A DNA stretch of 14,536 nucleotides from an uncultured Clostridia bacterium (GTDB taxonomy: Bacteria; Bacillota; Clostridia; TANB77; CAG-508). Position 1 is the stretch's first letter, and the number at the start of each line of letters is the position of its first letter. Location of the stretch: NCBI GenBank assembly GCA_944390505.1, contig CALXQF010000019.1, forward strand, positions 1-14,536, given 5' to 3'. Made by a program: the position numbers and the translations under genes. Shown here one piece after another: positions 1 through 7,469 of the stretch. Under the pieces are notes generated by a model. The model saw only the letters and a list, made by a program, of their open reading frames with translations. It made no database searches and had not been told where the DNA came from.

Positions 1-56
1 TTACATTCTACATTAAACTTATTTTTATTGCAAGTACTTTTTTATATATTTTTTAA

Positions 57-1907
57 TTATTCCTCTTCTGCCTCTTGGAATTGGCTATTATATAAATTAG
101 CATAAAATCCGCCTTTAGCAAGTAATTCCTCATGAGTTCCTTGTTCAATAACATCTCCTTGGTTCATTACCAAGATAGTATCTGCATTCTTAATGGTAGA
201 CAATCTATGAGCTATAATAAAACTGGTTCTTCCTTTCATCAAATTATCCATAGCAGATTGAATTTGTTGTTCAGTTCTGGTATCAATTGAACTTGTTGCT
301 TCATCTAGTATTAAAATTTCTGGATTTGTTAATATAACTCTGGCAATGGTTAATAATTGTTTTTGTCCTTGCGAAATATTACTAGACTCTTCATCAATCA
401 CCATGTCATAGCCTTTTGGCAATGTTTGAATAAAGTGATGTACATGTGCTGCTTTAGCTGCTGCTATTACTTCTTCATCTGTTGCATCTGGTTTTCCATA
501 TTTAATGTTTTCTTTAATGGTTCCACCAAATAACCATGTATCTTGTAATACCATTCCAAACATTTGCCTTAATTCTCCACGGTTAAAGTCCTTTACATTG
601 TGCCCATCTACTAAAATTGCTCCACTATTTACATCATAAAATCTCATTAATAGTTTTACCATAGTTGTTTTTCCTGCACCAGTTGGTCCTACAATTGCTA
701 CTTTTTGACCATCTTTCACAGTTTCGTTAAAGTCGTGAATAATAATTTTATCTTCATTGTATCCGAATTTTACATGGTCAAAGGTAACGTTTCCTTTTAA
801 TCCTTTTGTAGATACCGCATTTGGAATTTCTTGTACTTCTTCTTCCTCTTCTAAAAATTCAAAAATTCTTTCAGAAGCCGCAACCATAGATTGTAACATA
901 CTAGAAATTTGGACAATTTGGTTGATTGGTTGTGTAAATTGTTTGTTATATTGTATAAAAGATTGAATATTACCTACTGTAATTCTTCCTTGTACTGCTA
1001 AATATCCACCTAAAATAGCAACTCCTACATAACCAACATTTCCTGCAAAGTTCATAATTGGATGCATTAAACCTGACATAAATTGAGATTTCCAGCCAGA
1101 ATGATAAAGCTCTTTATTCATTTTATCAAAATCTTCTATTGCTTTTTCTTCTCCATTAAACACTTTTACAATATTATGCCCACTATATACCTCTTCTACT
1201 TGACCATTCACATGACCTAAATAATCTTGTTGTGCCTTGAAGTATTTTTGAGATTTTTTTACAATAAATCTTACTACTAACGCTGTAATTGGTAAAATAA
1301 TGATAGAAATGATTGTCATGGTTACACTAATCGATAGCATCATAATCAAGATTCCAATGATTGTACAAATAGCTGTAATAATTTGTGTAACACTTTGGTT
1401 CATATTTTGTGAAAAAGTGTCTACGTCATTGGTGATAATAGATAGCACTTCACCATTGGTTCTTTTATCAAAATATTTCATTGGCAATTTATTAATTTTT
1501 TTAGCAATGTCATTTCTCATACGATAGGTTAATTTTTGTGATACATTAGTCATTAAAAAGCTTTGAATTGCTGAGAATAGCATGCTAATAATGTATAAAG
1601 CAAGTAAAGTAAGTAAAATTCCTGCAATTTTTCCAAAGTCAATTCCAGTACCACCTGATAATTTGCTAATTAGTCCATTGAAAATTTCGGTTGTTGCATT
1701 TCCTAAAATCTTTGGCCCTACAATCATAAAAATAGTACTTCCAATAGCAAAAATAAATACAATTAATAATTGCCATTTATAATCTGCTAAATAATGTTTT
1801 ATCAATTTTTTAGTAGTTTCTTTAAAATTCTTTGGTTTTTCCACTGCTCCTGGTCCATGACCTGGTCCCATACCTCCCATTGGAGGTTTTTTACTATTAT
1901 TTGCCAT
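57..1907 (-). CDS. ABC exporter subunit, permease fused to ATPase (catalytically competent half of a heterodimer)
   Basis: A 616-residue type IV ABC exporter half-transporter that should pair with the product of the gene just upstream to pump a drug or lipid-like substrate out through the cytoplasmic membrane. A Gly/Pro/His-rich cytoplasmic tail (about residues 8-20) precedes a six-helix membrane domain (about 40-340) and an ATPase domain. The ATPase domain shows Walker A GPTGAGKTT (about 407), signature NISQGQKQL (about 511), Walker B with catalytic Glu ILILDEATSSID (about 530) and the H-loop IAHRLST (about 564). The signature is degenerate (SQGQ instead of SGGQ), while the Glu and His are intact; this is the TM288/BmrD/LmrD pattern. 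The start codon overlaps the upstream stop by one base (TAATG), with AAGGAGG inside the upstream gene, so translation is probably coupled. The substrate cannot be told from sequence. I see no clear terminator in the 56 bases after the stop. Confidence 0.95.
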   Translation of the reverse strand: MANNSKKPPMGGMGPGHGPGAVEKPKNFKETTKKLIKHYLADYKWQLLIVFIFAIGSTIFMIVGPKILGNATTEIFNGLISKLSGGTGIDFGKIAGILLTLLALYIISMLFSAIQSFLMTNVSQKLTYRMRNDIAKKINKLPMKYFDKRTNGEVLSIITNDVDTFSQNMNQSVTQIITAICTIIGILIMMLSISVTMTIISIIILPITALVVRFIVKKSQKYFKAQQDYLGHVNGQVEEVYSGHNIVKVFNGEEKAIEDFDKMNKELYHSGWKSQFMSGLMHPIMNFAGNVGYVGVAILGGYLAVQGRITVGNIQSFIQYNKQFTQPINQIVQISSMLQSMVAASERIFEFLEEEEEVQEIPNAVSTKGLKGNVTFDHVKFGYNEDKIIIHDFNETVKDGQKVAIVGPTGAGKTTMVKLLMRFYDVNSGAILVDGHNVKDFNRGELRQMFGMVLQDTWLFGGTIKENIKYGKPDATDEEVIAAAKAAHVHHFIQTLPKGYDMVIDEESSNISQGQKQLLTIARVILTNPEILILDEATSSIDTRTEQQIQSAMDNLMKGRTSFIIAHRLSTIKNADTILVMNQGDVIEQGTHEELLAKGGFYANLYNSQFQEAEEE

Positions 1908-4162
1908 TATTCCAATTCCTCCTTTGAAAGTTGTGATAATGCGATTTGTCTATACACTTCGCAATTTTTCATTAATTCTTCATGTGTTCCTTTTCCTGCA
2001 ATTTTTCCATCGTCTAATACAATAATTTGATCTGCATTTAAAATAGTGTTAATTCTTTGTGCTACAATAATCACTGTTTTATTTTCTGTTTTTTCTTTTA
2101 ATGCTTCTCTTAATTTTGCATCTGTTTTATAATCTAATGCAGAAAAGCTATCATCAAATACGAAAATTTCCGGGTCTTTTGCAACTGCTCTAGCAATAGA
2201 CAAACGTTGTTTTTGCCCACCAGATACATTGCTACCACCTTGTGCAATTTCAGAGTCATATTTATCTGGTTTTTGTTCAATAAATTCTGTTGCTTGTGCA
2301 ATTTCTGCTGCTAATTTCATTTGCTCATCTGACATATTTTCATTACTATATTTAATATTTGACTCAATTGTACCTGAGAATAATATACCCTTTTGTGGTA
2401 CAAAACCAATCACATTTCTTAATTCTTTTTGTGTTACATCTTTTACATTCACATCATCTACTAAAAGTTCTCCACCTGTTACATCATAAAAACGAGGAAT
2501 CAAGTTAACGAGTGTAGATTTTCCGCTTCCTGTACTACCAATAATGGCAGTTGTTTTTCCAGGTTCTGCTGTAAAGCTAATATCAGTTAACATATCTTCA
2601 TCTGCATCTGGATAACGGAATGATACATTTTTAAATTCTACATATCCTTTTTTATTACTGTCTAAATGTTTTGGCTCTACTGGATCTTTTATCATATTTT
2701 CTGTTTCTAATACTTCATTAATACGTTTTGCAGATACACTTGCTCTTGGTAGCATAATAGAAATAATAGAAATCATTAAGAATGCTATTACAATTTGCAT
2801 TGTGTATTGTAAGAAAGCCATGATATCTCCTACCTGCATAATACCTGCATCTACATTGTGTCCTCCTACCCAAATGGTTAAAAGAGAAATACTGTTCATT
2901 ACAAGCATTAACACTGGCATCATTAAGTTCATTGCTTTGTTAACAAACATATAGGTTTTCATTAAGTTTTTGTTGGCATCTTCAAAACGTTTTTCTTCTC
3001 TTTTTTCAGTATGGAATGCTCTAATAACAGGAAGACCTGTTAGTATTTCACGAGATACTAAATTTAGTTTATCTATTAAGTCTTGTAACTTTTTGAATTT
3101 TGGCATAGCAATTCCAAATAGAAGCCCTACAATTAAAATAATAGAGCCTACTGCTACTCCAATAATCCATGCCATAGAATTATCACTTGTTGCCAAAACT
3201 TTAAAGAATCCGCCTATACCAATAATTGGTGCATATACCACTACTCTAAATAGCATGGTAATTAACATTTGAATTTGTTGAATATCATTAGTACTACGTG
3301 TAATTAAGGATGCTGTTGAAAATTGTTTAAACTCACTAGTTGAAAATCCTAGTACTTTCTTAAAGATTTTATCTCTTAAAGTTTCACCTAATTTTGCGGC
3401 AACTCTTGAAGATAAGAACATAATACAAACTGCTGCTGCCATACTAACAAAGGCAACACCTAACATTTGTAAACCAGTCCACCATATATAATTACTTTGG
3501 TAATCATCTGTGTTGATTCCTACTGCTTGATATTCCGCTTTTACTGCAGTAATTGCAGCCTGTTCAATGACACTGTCTGTCATCGTATTCATTTGATTTG
3601 TAATTTCTTCTAAAATTTCATTACTATCATCTGACTGTATCTCTAGCATTGTTGTTATGATATCTAATGCACTAGAATCTTGATATTGATTTCTTAAAGC
3701 TACTGGCATTTCAGAAAGCATACTTTGCTTTAATTGCTCTGCAGTTTCACCTGTGGTTAAAGTTTGAACTATCATCAAAGGCTTTGCCATTTTAGAACTT
3801 AATGAGTCAATCTCTTCTTCGTTTAAAGAATCCAAAATATATAGTTCTTCATCTTCTAGAGCTGGATAATCTTCTACATATTTTTCATATTCTTTTTGTT
3901 CTAAATTATCTTGTGAAATTAAAGTATAATTTTCTAGGATATCTTCATCATCTTCTGAAAATAGCAATACATCATCCATCGTAGATTTACGAATAACCTC
4001 TGGTGCAGCACTTTCTATACCACCTTGTTGTATACCAACATTCACAATTTTAGAAGTATAGTCTGGTAAATTTAAGTCTGCTGTAGCTTGCAAAATTAAT
4101 AGCAAAATAATAATAACAACAGATACCCATGATTTGTTTAAGTTTTTTAATACTTTGAACAT
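1907..4162 (-). CDS. ABC exporter subunit with large extracellular insert (degenerate-site half of a heterodimer)
   Basis: A 751-residue ABC exporter half-transporter, long for a family of about 570-620 residues. The extra length is an acidic hydrophilic stretch of roughly residues 50-225 between the first membrane helix (about 13-30) and the second (about 228-250), predicted to face outside. The ATPase domain has Walker A GSTGSGKST (about 541), an intact signature NVSGGQKQR (about 646), Walker B ending FVFDDS with Asp where the catalytic Glu is expected (about 668), and VAQRINT with Gln in place of the H-loop His (about 699). Family knowledge of TM287, BmrC and LmrC says such a subunit forms the non-hydrolysing site, while its good signature completes the partner's active site. 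It starts at ATG behind AAAGGGAGG and lies 100 bases after the TetR gene, so it is likely co-transcribed with and controlled by it. The substrate is unknown; a toxic compound or antimicrobial peptide is a guess from the TetR linkage. Confidence 0.94.
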   Translation of the reverse strand: MFKVLKNLNKSWVSVVIIILLLILQATADLNLPDYTSKIVNVGIQQGGIESAAPEVIRKSTMDDVLLFSEDDEDILENYTLISQDNLEQKEYEKYVEDYPALEDEELYILDSLNEEEIDSLSSKMAKPLMIVQTLTTGETAEQLKQSMLSEMPVALRNQYQDSSALDIITTMLEIQSDDSNEILEEITNQMNTMTDSVIEQAAITAVKAEYQAVGINTDDYQSNYIWWTGLQMLGVAFVSMAAAVCIMFLSSRVAAKLGETLRDKIFKKVLGFSTSEFKQFSTASLITRSTNDIQQIQMLITMLFRVVVYAPIIGIGGFFKVLATSDNSMAWIIGVAVGSIILIVGLLFGIAMPKFKKLQDLIDKLNLVSREILTGLPVIRAFHTEKREEKRFEDANKNLMKTYMFVNKAMNLMMPVLMLVMNSISLLTIWVGGHNVDAGIMQVGDIMAFLQYTMQIVIAFLMISIISIMLPRASVSAKRINEVLETENMIKDPVEPKHLDSNKKGYVEFKNVSFRYPDADEDMLTDISFTAEPGKTTAIIGSTGSGKSTLVNLIPRFYDVTGGELLVDDVNVKDVTQKELRNVIGFVPQKGILFSGTIESNIKYSNENMSDEQMKLAAEIAQATEFIEQKPDKYDSEIAQGGSNVSGGQKQRLSIARAVAKDPEIFVFDDSFSALDYKTDAKLREALKEKTENKTVIIVAQRINTILNADQIIVLDDGKIAGKGTHEELMKNCEVYRQIALSQLSKEELE

Positions 4163-4191
4163 TGTTTTCCTCCCTTTAAAATTTTATTTCT

Positions 4192-4242
4192 CGTATTAGT
4201 AATTTATCATGCTATTGGTAGTCATATTACTTACCGAATACG
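4192..4242 (-). promoter_or_regulatory. Dyad-symmetric leader between the TetR gene and the exporter genes
   Basis: On the plus strand, CGTATTAGTAAT (4192-4203) is the reverse complement of ATTACT (4226-4231) plus AATACG (4237-4242), interrupted only by a five-base bulge (4232-4236). The loop holds a smaller dyad, ATGCTA-TTGG-TAG-T-CAT (4209-4225). As RNA from the minus strand this would fold into a bulged stem-loop about 20 bases upstream of the exporter ribosome binding site. No U-run follows, so it is not a classic terminator. It could be a transcript structure affecting translation or stability, or a protein-binding dyad. The stem is AT-rich, so chance is not excluded. Confidence 0.35.
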
Positions 4243-4262
4243 TTATTTATTTTTTGTGTCAT

Positions 4263-4874
4263 TTATTTTAACACACCATTTTTTAAATAATCAATCATTT
4301 TTAAATATTCTTTTCTGGCTTTTTCTGTAGATTGATATTTAAAGTTATTAACTAGTGCTTTTCTGGTAATTAAATACAACATTTGTATTACAATATGTAA
4401 GTCTTCTTCATTTTGTATCTGTAAATTTGATGTATCAATTAACCTAATAAATTCCTCTTTATGAAACGGACCTTTAATATCCTTTGGAATACGTAATATA
4501 GACGATTCGTCTTCTACCACTTTTGCATTTTCTATTAATCTTTTATAAAATTGCAAATCTTTATCTTTCCACGCTTTTTTTGTTATGTAGTCATAAATCG
4601 CTAAGTAAGCTTCAAAAATATCTCCTTTTGACTCTTGTAACTTTTCTCTAATGAAATTATCCAAATTATCTATATCGTCTTTCATCATATATTGTAGTAA
4701 GTCTTCTTTGGATGTAAAGTATTGATAAAAGCTACCTCTTGCGATTTCTGCTCCTTCTACGATATTTTTAATAGATGTTTGCTCAAAAGGAACTCTAGTA
4801 AATTCCTCTTTTGCAGCTTGCAATATTTTATTTTTCTTTTCTTCTGGTAGTTTCATAAATGTTTCTGTTGGCAT
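4263..4874 (-). CDS. TetR/AcrR-family transcriptional repressor
   Basis: A 203-residue protein, the usual TetR-family length. The N-terminal DNA-binding domain (about residues 8-55) has the family pattern: KKNKILQAAKEEF, then the helix-turn-helix region with SIKNIVEGAEIARGSFYQYF and SKEDLL. The remaining roughly 145 residues are helical and variable, as expected for the ligand-binding and dimer domain. It starts at ATG behind AAAGGGGA with an eight-base spacing. Its own promoter carries two palindromes (4898-4940), and the two genes downstream in the same direction encode an ABC exporter. The inference is a self-repressing regulator that releases the tetR-exporter operon when it binds a compound the pump removes. 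The inducer is unknown. A copy of the half-site, GTGTCAT (4256-4262 on plus), also lies right after its stop codon. Confidence 0.93.
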   Translation of the reverse strand: MPTETFMKLPEEKKNKILQAAKEEFTRVPFEQTSIKNIVEGAEIARGSFYQYFTSKEDLLQYMMKDDIDNLDNFIREKLQESKGDIFEAYLAIYDYITKKAWKDKDLQFYKRLIENAKVVEDESSILRIPKDIKGPFHKEEFIRLIDTSNLQIQNEEDLHIVIQMLYLITRKALVNNFKYQSTEKARKEYLKMIDYLKNGVLK

Positions 4875-4897
4875 TTTTCATTCCCCTTTACTTCAAA

Positions 4898-4940
4898 AAA
4901 TGACACCATGTCATATATTATATGTGACACAGTGTCATTT
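4898..4940. promoter_or_regulatory. Double palindromic operator of the TetR-family repressor
   Basis: A 43-bp near-palindrome centred at 4919 in which 18 of 21 position pairs are complementary. It contains two shorter palindromes, TGACACCATGTCA (4901-4913) and the perfect TGACACAGTGTCA (4925-4937), with centres 24 bp apart. One fills the spacer of the TetR-gene promoter and the other covers the expected transcription start. The position fits repression by steric block of RNA polymerase. That the adjacent TetR protein binds here is inference from location and symmetry. Confidence 0.85.
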
Positions 4941-4945
4941 GTCAA
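4917..4945 (-). promoter_or_regulatory. Consensus sigma-A promoter of the TetR-exporter operon
   Basis: On the minus strand, TTGACA (4945-4940), a 17-bp spacer and TATAAT (4922-4917) match the vegetative consensus at all twelve positions. Transcription should begin near 4910, some 35 bases before the TetR start codon. The -35 lies only about 15 bases after the sleB stop. A promoter this strong placed under a palindromic operator fits a tightly repressed operon. Confidence 0.88.
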
Positions 4946-4960
4946 TAGTTTTTTTATTAT

Positions 4961-5665
4961 TTATTTACAAAATCTATGATTTCCTATAGTAACAGTCATT
5001 GGCCTTGACCAAATCCATTTATTTGTTGCAGTACTTGGATTAAAGTAATAAATTGCTCCATAAGTTGGATCCCAGCCATTTAGTGCATCTTGTGCAGCTT
5101 TTTTTGCAGTACTATTAGGTGTTAAATTAATTTGCCCATCACTTACTACATCAAATGCCCCACTTTGATAAATTACCCCTGCAATAGTATTAGGAAAAGA
5201 GCTACTTTTTACACGGTTTAAAACCACAGCAGCAACTGCTACTTGCCCTGTATACGGTTCTCCTCTTGCTTCTCCATATACTAATCTCGCTAATAAGTTT
5301 AAATCGCTAGAATTGGTCGAGTTGGAAGAAGAATTATTAGAAGAATTAAAAATCCCCATTGCTGCTAAGGTATTTTTTCCAGCTATTCCATCTACTGTTA
5401 ATCCGTTTTTAGACTGAAACCATCTTACTGCTGCTTGTGTTTGGCTACCATAAATTCCATCTACATTTCCGCTGTAATACCCCCATCTCTTTAATTTTGT
5501 TTGAATTTGCCTTACCTCTTCTCCTCTGGAACCATATTTAGATAATGCTTCTGTTTCACTATTTCTAAAAAAGATTTGATAAGAAAGAAATAAACTAAAT
5601 ATGCATGTAATCACTATCATTGCTGTAATCGGCTTTTTCTTTTTTATTAACTGTTTTTTCCACAT
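4961..5665 (-). CDS. sleB: SleB-type spore cortex-lytic hydrolase
   Basis: A cell-wall hydrolase with the SleB architecture, described here in numbering from a possible longer start at 5695 (244 residues). A Lys-rich N terminus and one membrane segment (about 22-42) act as a signal anchor or signal peptide. A peptidoglycan-binding domain follows (about 55-113, with GSRGEEVRQIQTKL, DGIYGSQTQAAV and VDGIAGKNTL), then a Ser/Asn linker (117-131) and a Hydrolase_2 domain (132-244) carrying the conserved LVYGEARGE with the presumed catalytic Glu142 and NRV. SleB is a lytic transglycosylase that degrades muramic-lactam cortex during spore germination. The ATG at 5665 (residue 11) is preferred: it is preceded by AAAGTGGTG, and the 5695 ATG has no ribosome binding site. 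No forespore (sigma-G) promoter could be assigned with confidence. A role in vegetative wall turnover remains possible. Confidence 0.88.
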   Translation of the reverse strand: MWKKQLIKKKKPITAMIVITCIFSLFLSYQIFFRNSETEALSKYGSRGEEVRQIQTKLKRWGYYSGNVDGIYGSQTQAAVRWFQSKNGLTVDGIAGKNTLAAMGIFNSSNNSSSNSTNSSDLNLLARLVYGEARGEPYTGQVAVAAVVLNRVKSSSFPNTIAGVIYQSGAFDVVSDGQINLTPNSTAKKAAQDALNGWDPTYGAIYYFNPSTATNKWIWSRPMTVTIGNHRFCK

Positions 5666-5735
5666 AAAAAATACACCACTTTCAATTAAAATCATCTACT
5701 GTTATTTTAACCAAAATTAGTGTATTTATACATTT

Positions 5736-7397
5736 TTAAAAAATACCTACAATGTTCTCATTCTCATCAATGTCAATATGTTCTGCTGCTGGGATTTTAG
5801 AAAGACCTGGCATAGTTACAATTTTTCCTGTCAAAACTACTATAAATTCTGCACCTGCTTTTAAAATAACATCTTGCACATGAATTTTAAATGGGTCTTT
5901 ACATTCTAAATTTTTAGGATCGTCTGATAAAGAATATTGTGTTTTTGCAATGCAAATTGGAAATTTACTATAACCTAATTTTTCAATTTCTTCAATTTTT
6001 TCTAAAGCTTCTTTGGTATATTCTACATTTGTTGCCCCATATATTTTAGTAGCTACTGACTCAATTTTTTGTGTAATTGTTTGTTTATCTTCATAAGCCA
6101 TTTTAAAATGATATGGCTTTTCTACTAATGTTACTATTTTTTTAGCTAAATCTTTTGCACCTTCTCCACCTTTTTCCCAGCTTTCTACCAAGCTTAGTTC
6201 TATTCCTTTTGCTTGTAATTTTTCTTGTAAAAATTCAATGTCTTTTTGTGTATCATGCGTATATTTATTAATAGCAACTATTACATTTAGTCCATACTGA
6301 TTTTTTAAATTGTCAACATGTTTTTCTAAATTATGAAATCCTCTTGCTAAATATTCTATGCTTTCATTTTTTATTTCATCTTTTGGCATTCCACCATGAT
6401 ATTTTAATGCTTTAATAGTAGCTACACAAACTACTGCATCCGGTTGTAAGTTTGCTTGCCTACATTTGATATCTAGAAATTTTTCTGCACCTAAATCTGC
6501 TCCAAATCCTGCTTCTGTTACTACATAATCTCCTAGTTTTAAAGCTAATTTGGTGGCTATTACACTATTACATCCATGTGCAATATTAGCAAAAGGTCCA
6601 CCATGTACAATAGCTGGTGTTCCTTCTAATGATTGTACCAAATTAGGGTTAATTGCATCTTTCAATAATACTGTCATAGCCCCATCTGCTTTTAAGTCTC
6701 TTGCAGTAATTGGCTTATTCTCTTTTGTATATCCCACAATAATATTGCCTAATCTTCTTTTTAAATCATGAATATCCGTTGCTAAACAGAAAATCGCCAT
6801 TACCTCAGATGCAACAGAGATATCAAATCCATCCATTCTAGGTACAATATTCTTCTCTTCAGATAATCCAGTATTCACTTTTCTTAATTGTCTATCATTT
6901 AAATCAATACATCTTTTCCAAACAACTCTATCAAACCCTAATTCATTGCCAAAATAAATATGGTTATCAATCATAGCAGAAAGTAGATTGTTGGCTGATG
7001 TAATTGCATGAATATCACCTGTAAAATGTAAGTTAATATCTTCCATTGGTGCTATTTGGCTGTGGCCTCCACCTGTTGCTCCACCTTTAATTCCGAATAC
7101 TGGTCCTAATGAAGGTTCTCTTAATGCTAAAACTGCATTTTTCTCTATTTTTCTTAAACCATCAGCTAAGCCAATTGCCATCGTTGTTTTTCCCTCTCCA
7201 AGTGGTGTAGGATTAATTGCTGTTACTAAGATTAGTTTTCCATCTTTTTTATTTTTTAGTCTCTTGGTGACTTTTGGGGAAATTTTTGCTTTATATTTTC
7301 CATATTGCTCTAGTTCGTCTTCTTCTATTCCTATCTTTTGCGCTATTTTTGTAACTTTTTCCAGTTTAGTATTTCTTGCAATTTCAATATCTTCCAA
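5736..7397 (-). CDS. fhs: Formate--tetrahydrofolate ligase
   Basis: A 553-residue enzyme, the usual family length, that makes 10-formyl-THF from formate, THF and ATP in the cytoplasm. Visible hallmarks are the P-loop TPLGEGKTT (about residues 63-71), family signature 1 around FGIKGGATGGGHSQ with APMEDINLHFTGDIHA after it, EAGFGADLGAEKF, and signature 2 VATIKALKYHGG. The C terminus MPGLSKIPAAEHIDIDE is also typical. The start codon is TTG (7397-7395), eight bases behind GGAGGGG; no in-frame ATG lies nearby and the protein begins where homologues do. The product supplies purine synthesis and also Fmt, whose gene lies about 4.5 kb upstream. In acetogens it belongs to the Wood-Ljungdahl pathway, but no other gene of that pathway is seen here. 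A REP-like hairpin precedes it. Confidence 0.97.
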   Translation of the reverse strand: MEDIEIARNTKLEKVTKIAQKIGIEEDELEQYGKYKAKISPKVTKRLKNKKDGKLILVTAINPTPLGEGKTTMAIGLADGLRKIEKNAVLALREPSLGPVFGIKGGATGGGHSQIAPMEDINLHFTGDIHAITSANNLLSAMIDNHIYFGNELGFDRVVWKRCIDLNDRQLRKVNTGLSEEKNIVPRMDGFDISVASEVMAIFCLATDIHDLKRRLGNIIVGYTKENKPITARDLKADGAMTVLLKDAINPNLVQSLEGTPAIVHGGPFANIAHGCNSVIATKLALKLGDYVVTEAGFGADLGAEKFLDIKCRQANLQPDAVVCVATIKALKYHGGMPKDEIKNESIEYLARGFHNLEKHVDNLKNQYGLNVIVAINKYTHDTQKDIEFLQEKLQAKGIELSLVESWEKGGEGAKDLAKKIVTLVEKPYHFKMAYEDKQTITQKIESVATKIYGATNVEYTKEALEKIEEIEKLGYSKFPICIAKTQYSLSDDPKNLECKDPFKIHVQDVILKAGAEFIVVLTGKIVTMPGLSKIPAAEHIDIDENENIVGIF

Positions 7398-7427
7398 TTT
7401 GTTTTCCCCTCCATTTTTATTTTATAA

Positions 7428-7468
7428 ACATTTTGTCAGTTTTTAGGAACGTCCCAAAACTGACAAAA
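7428..7468. repeat. Solitary REP-like hairpin unit
   Basis: A perfect 13-bp inverted repeat, TTTTGTCAGTTTT (7431-7443) with AAAACTGACAAAA (7456-7468), closing a 12-base loop that contains GGAACGTCCC. Positions 7428-7465 match 13530-13567 at 36 of 38 bases in the same orientation, so this is one member of a dispersed repeat family. It fills the gap between the divergent-PAP2 stop and the fhs ribosome binding site. Neither strand has a U-run after the stem, so it does not look like a standard terminator. Confidence 0.9.
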
Positions 7469-7469
7469 A

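Noticed and set aside
1..56. Terminator after the exporter genes
   Set aside because: Only AT-rich sequence with short weak dyads; no stable stem followed by a U-run is visible before the window edge.
4230..4262. Eleven-codon open frame just after the TetR stop (minus strand)
   Set aside because: No ribosome binding site, and the frame falls inside the dyad-symmetric leader; likely chance.
5666..5695. Upstream ATG at 5695 as the sleB start
   Set aside because: No ribosome binding site precedes it; the ATG ten codons later is preceded by AAAGTGGTG and leaves a normal Lys-rich signal segment.
5725..5752. Possible sleB promoter, TTGTAG and TATAAA with a 16-bp spacer (minus strand)
   Set aside because: The -35 lies inside the fhs end, both boxes are imperfect in AT-rich DNA, and sleB would be expected to use a forespore sigma factor; too weak to list.
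7428..7468. Hairpin as an intrinsic terminator of the asp23-to-PAP2 operon
   Set aside because: Neither strand carries a U-run after the stem and the sequence is a member of a dispersed repeat family.
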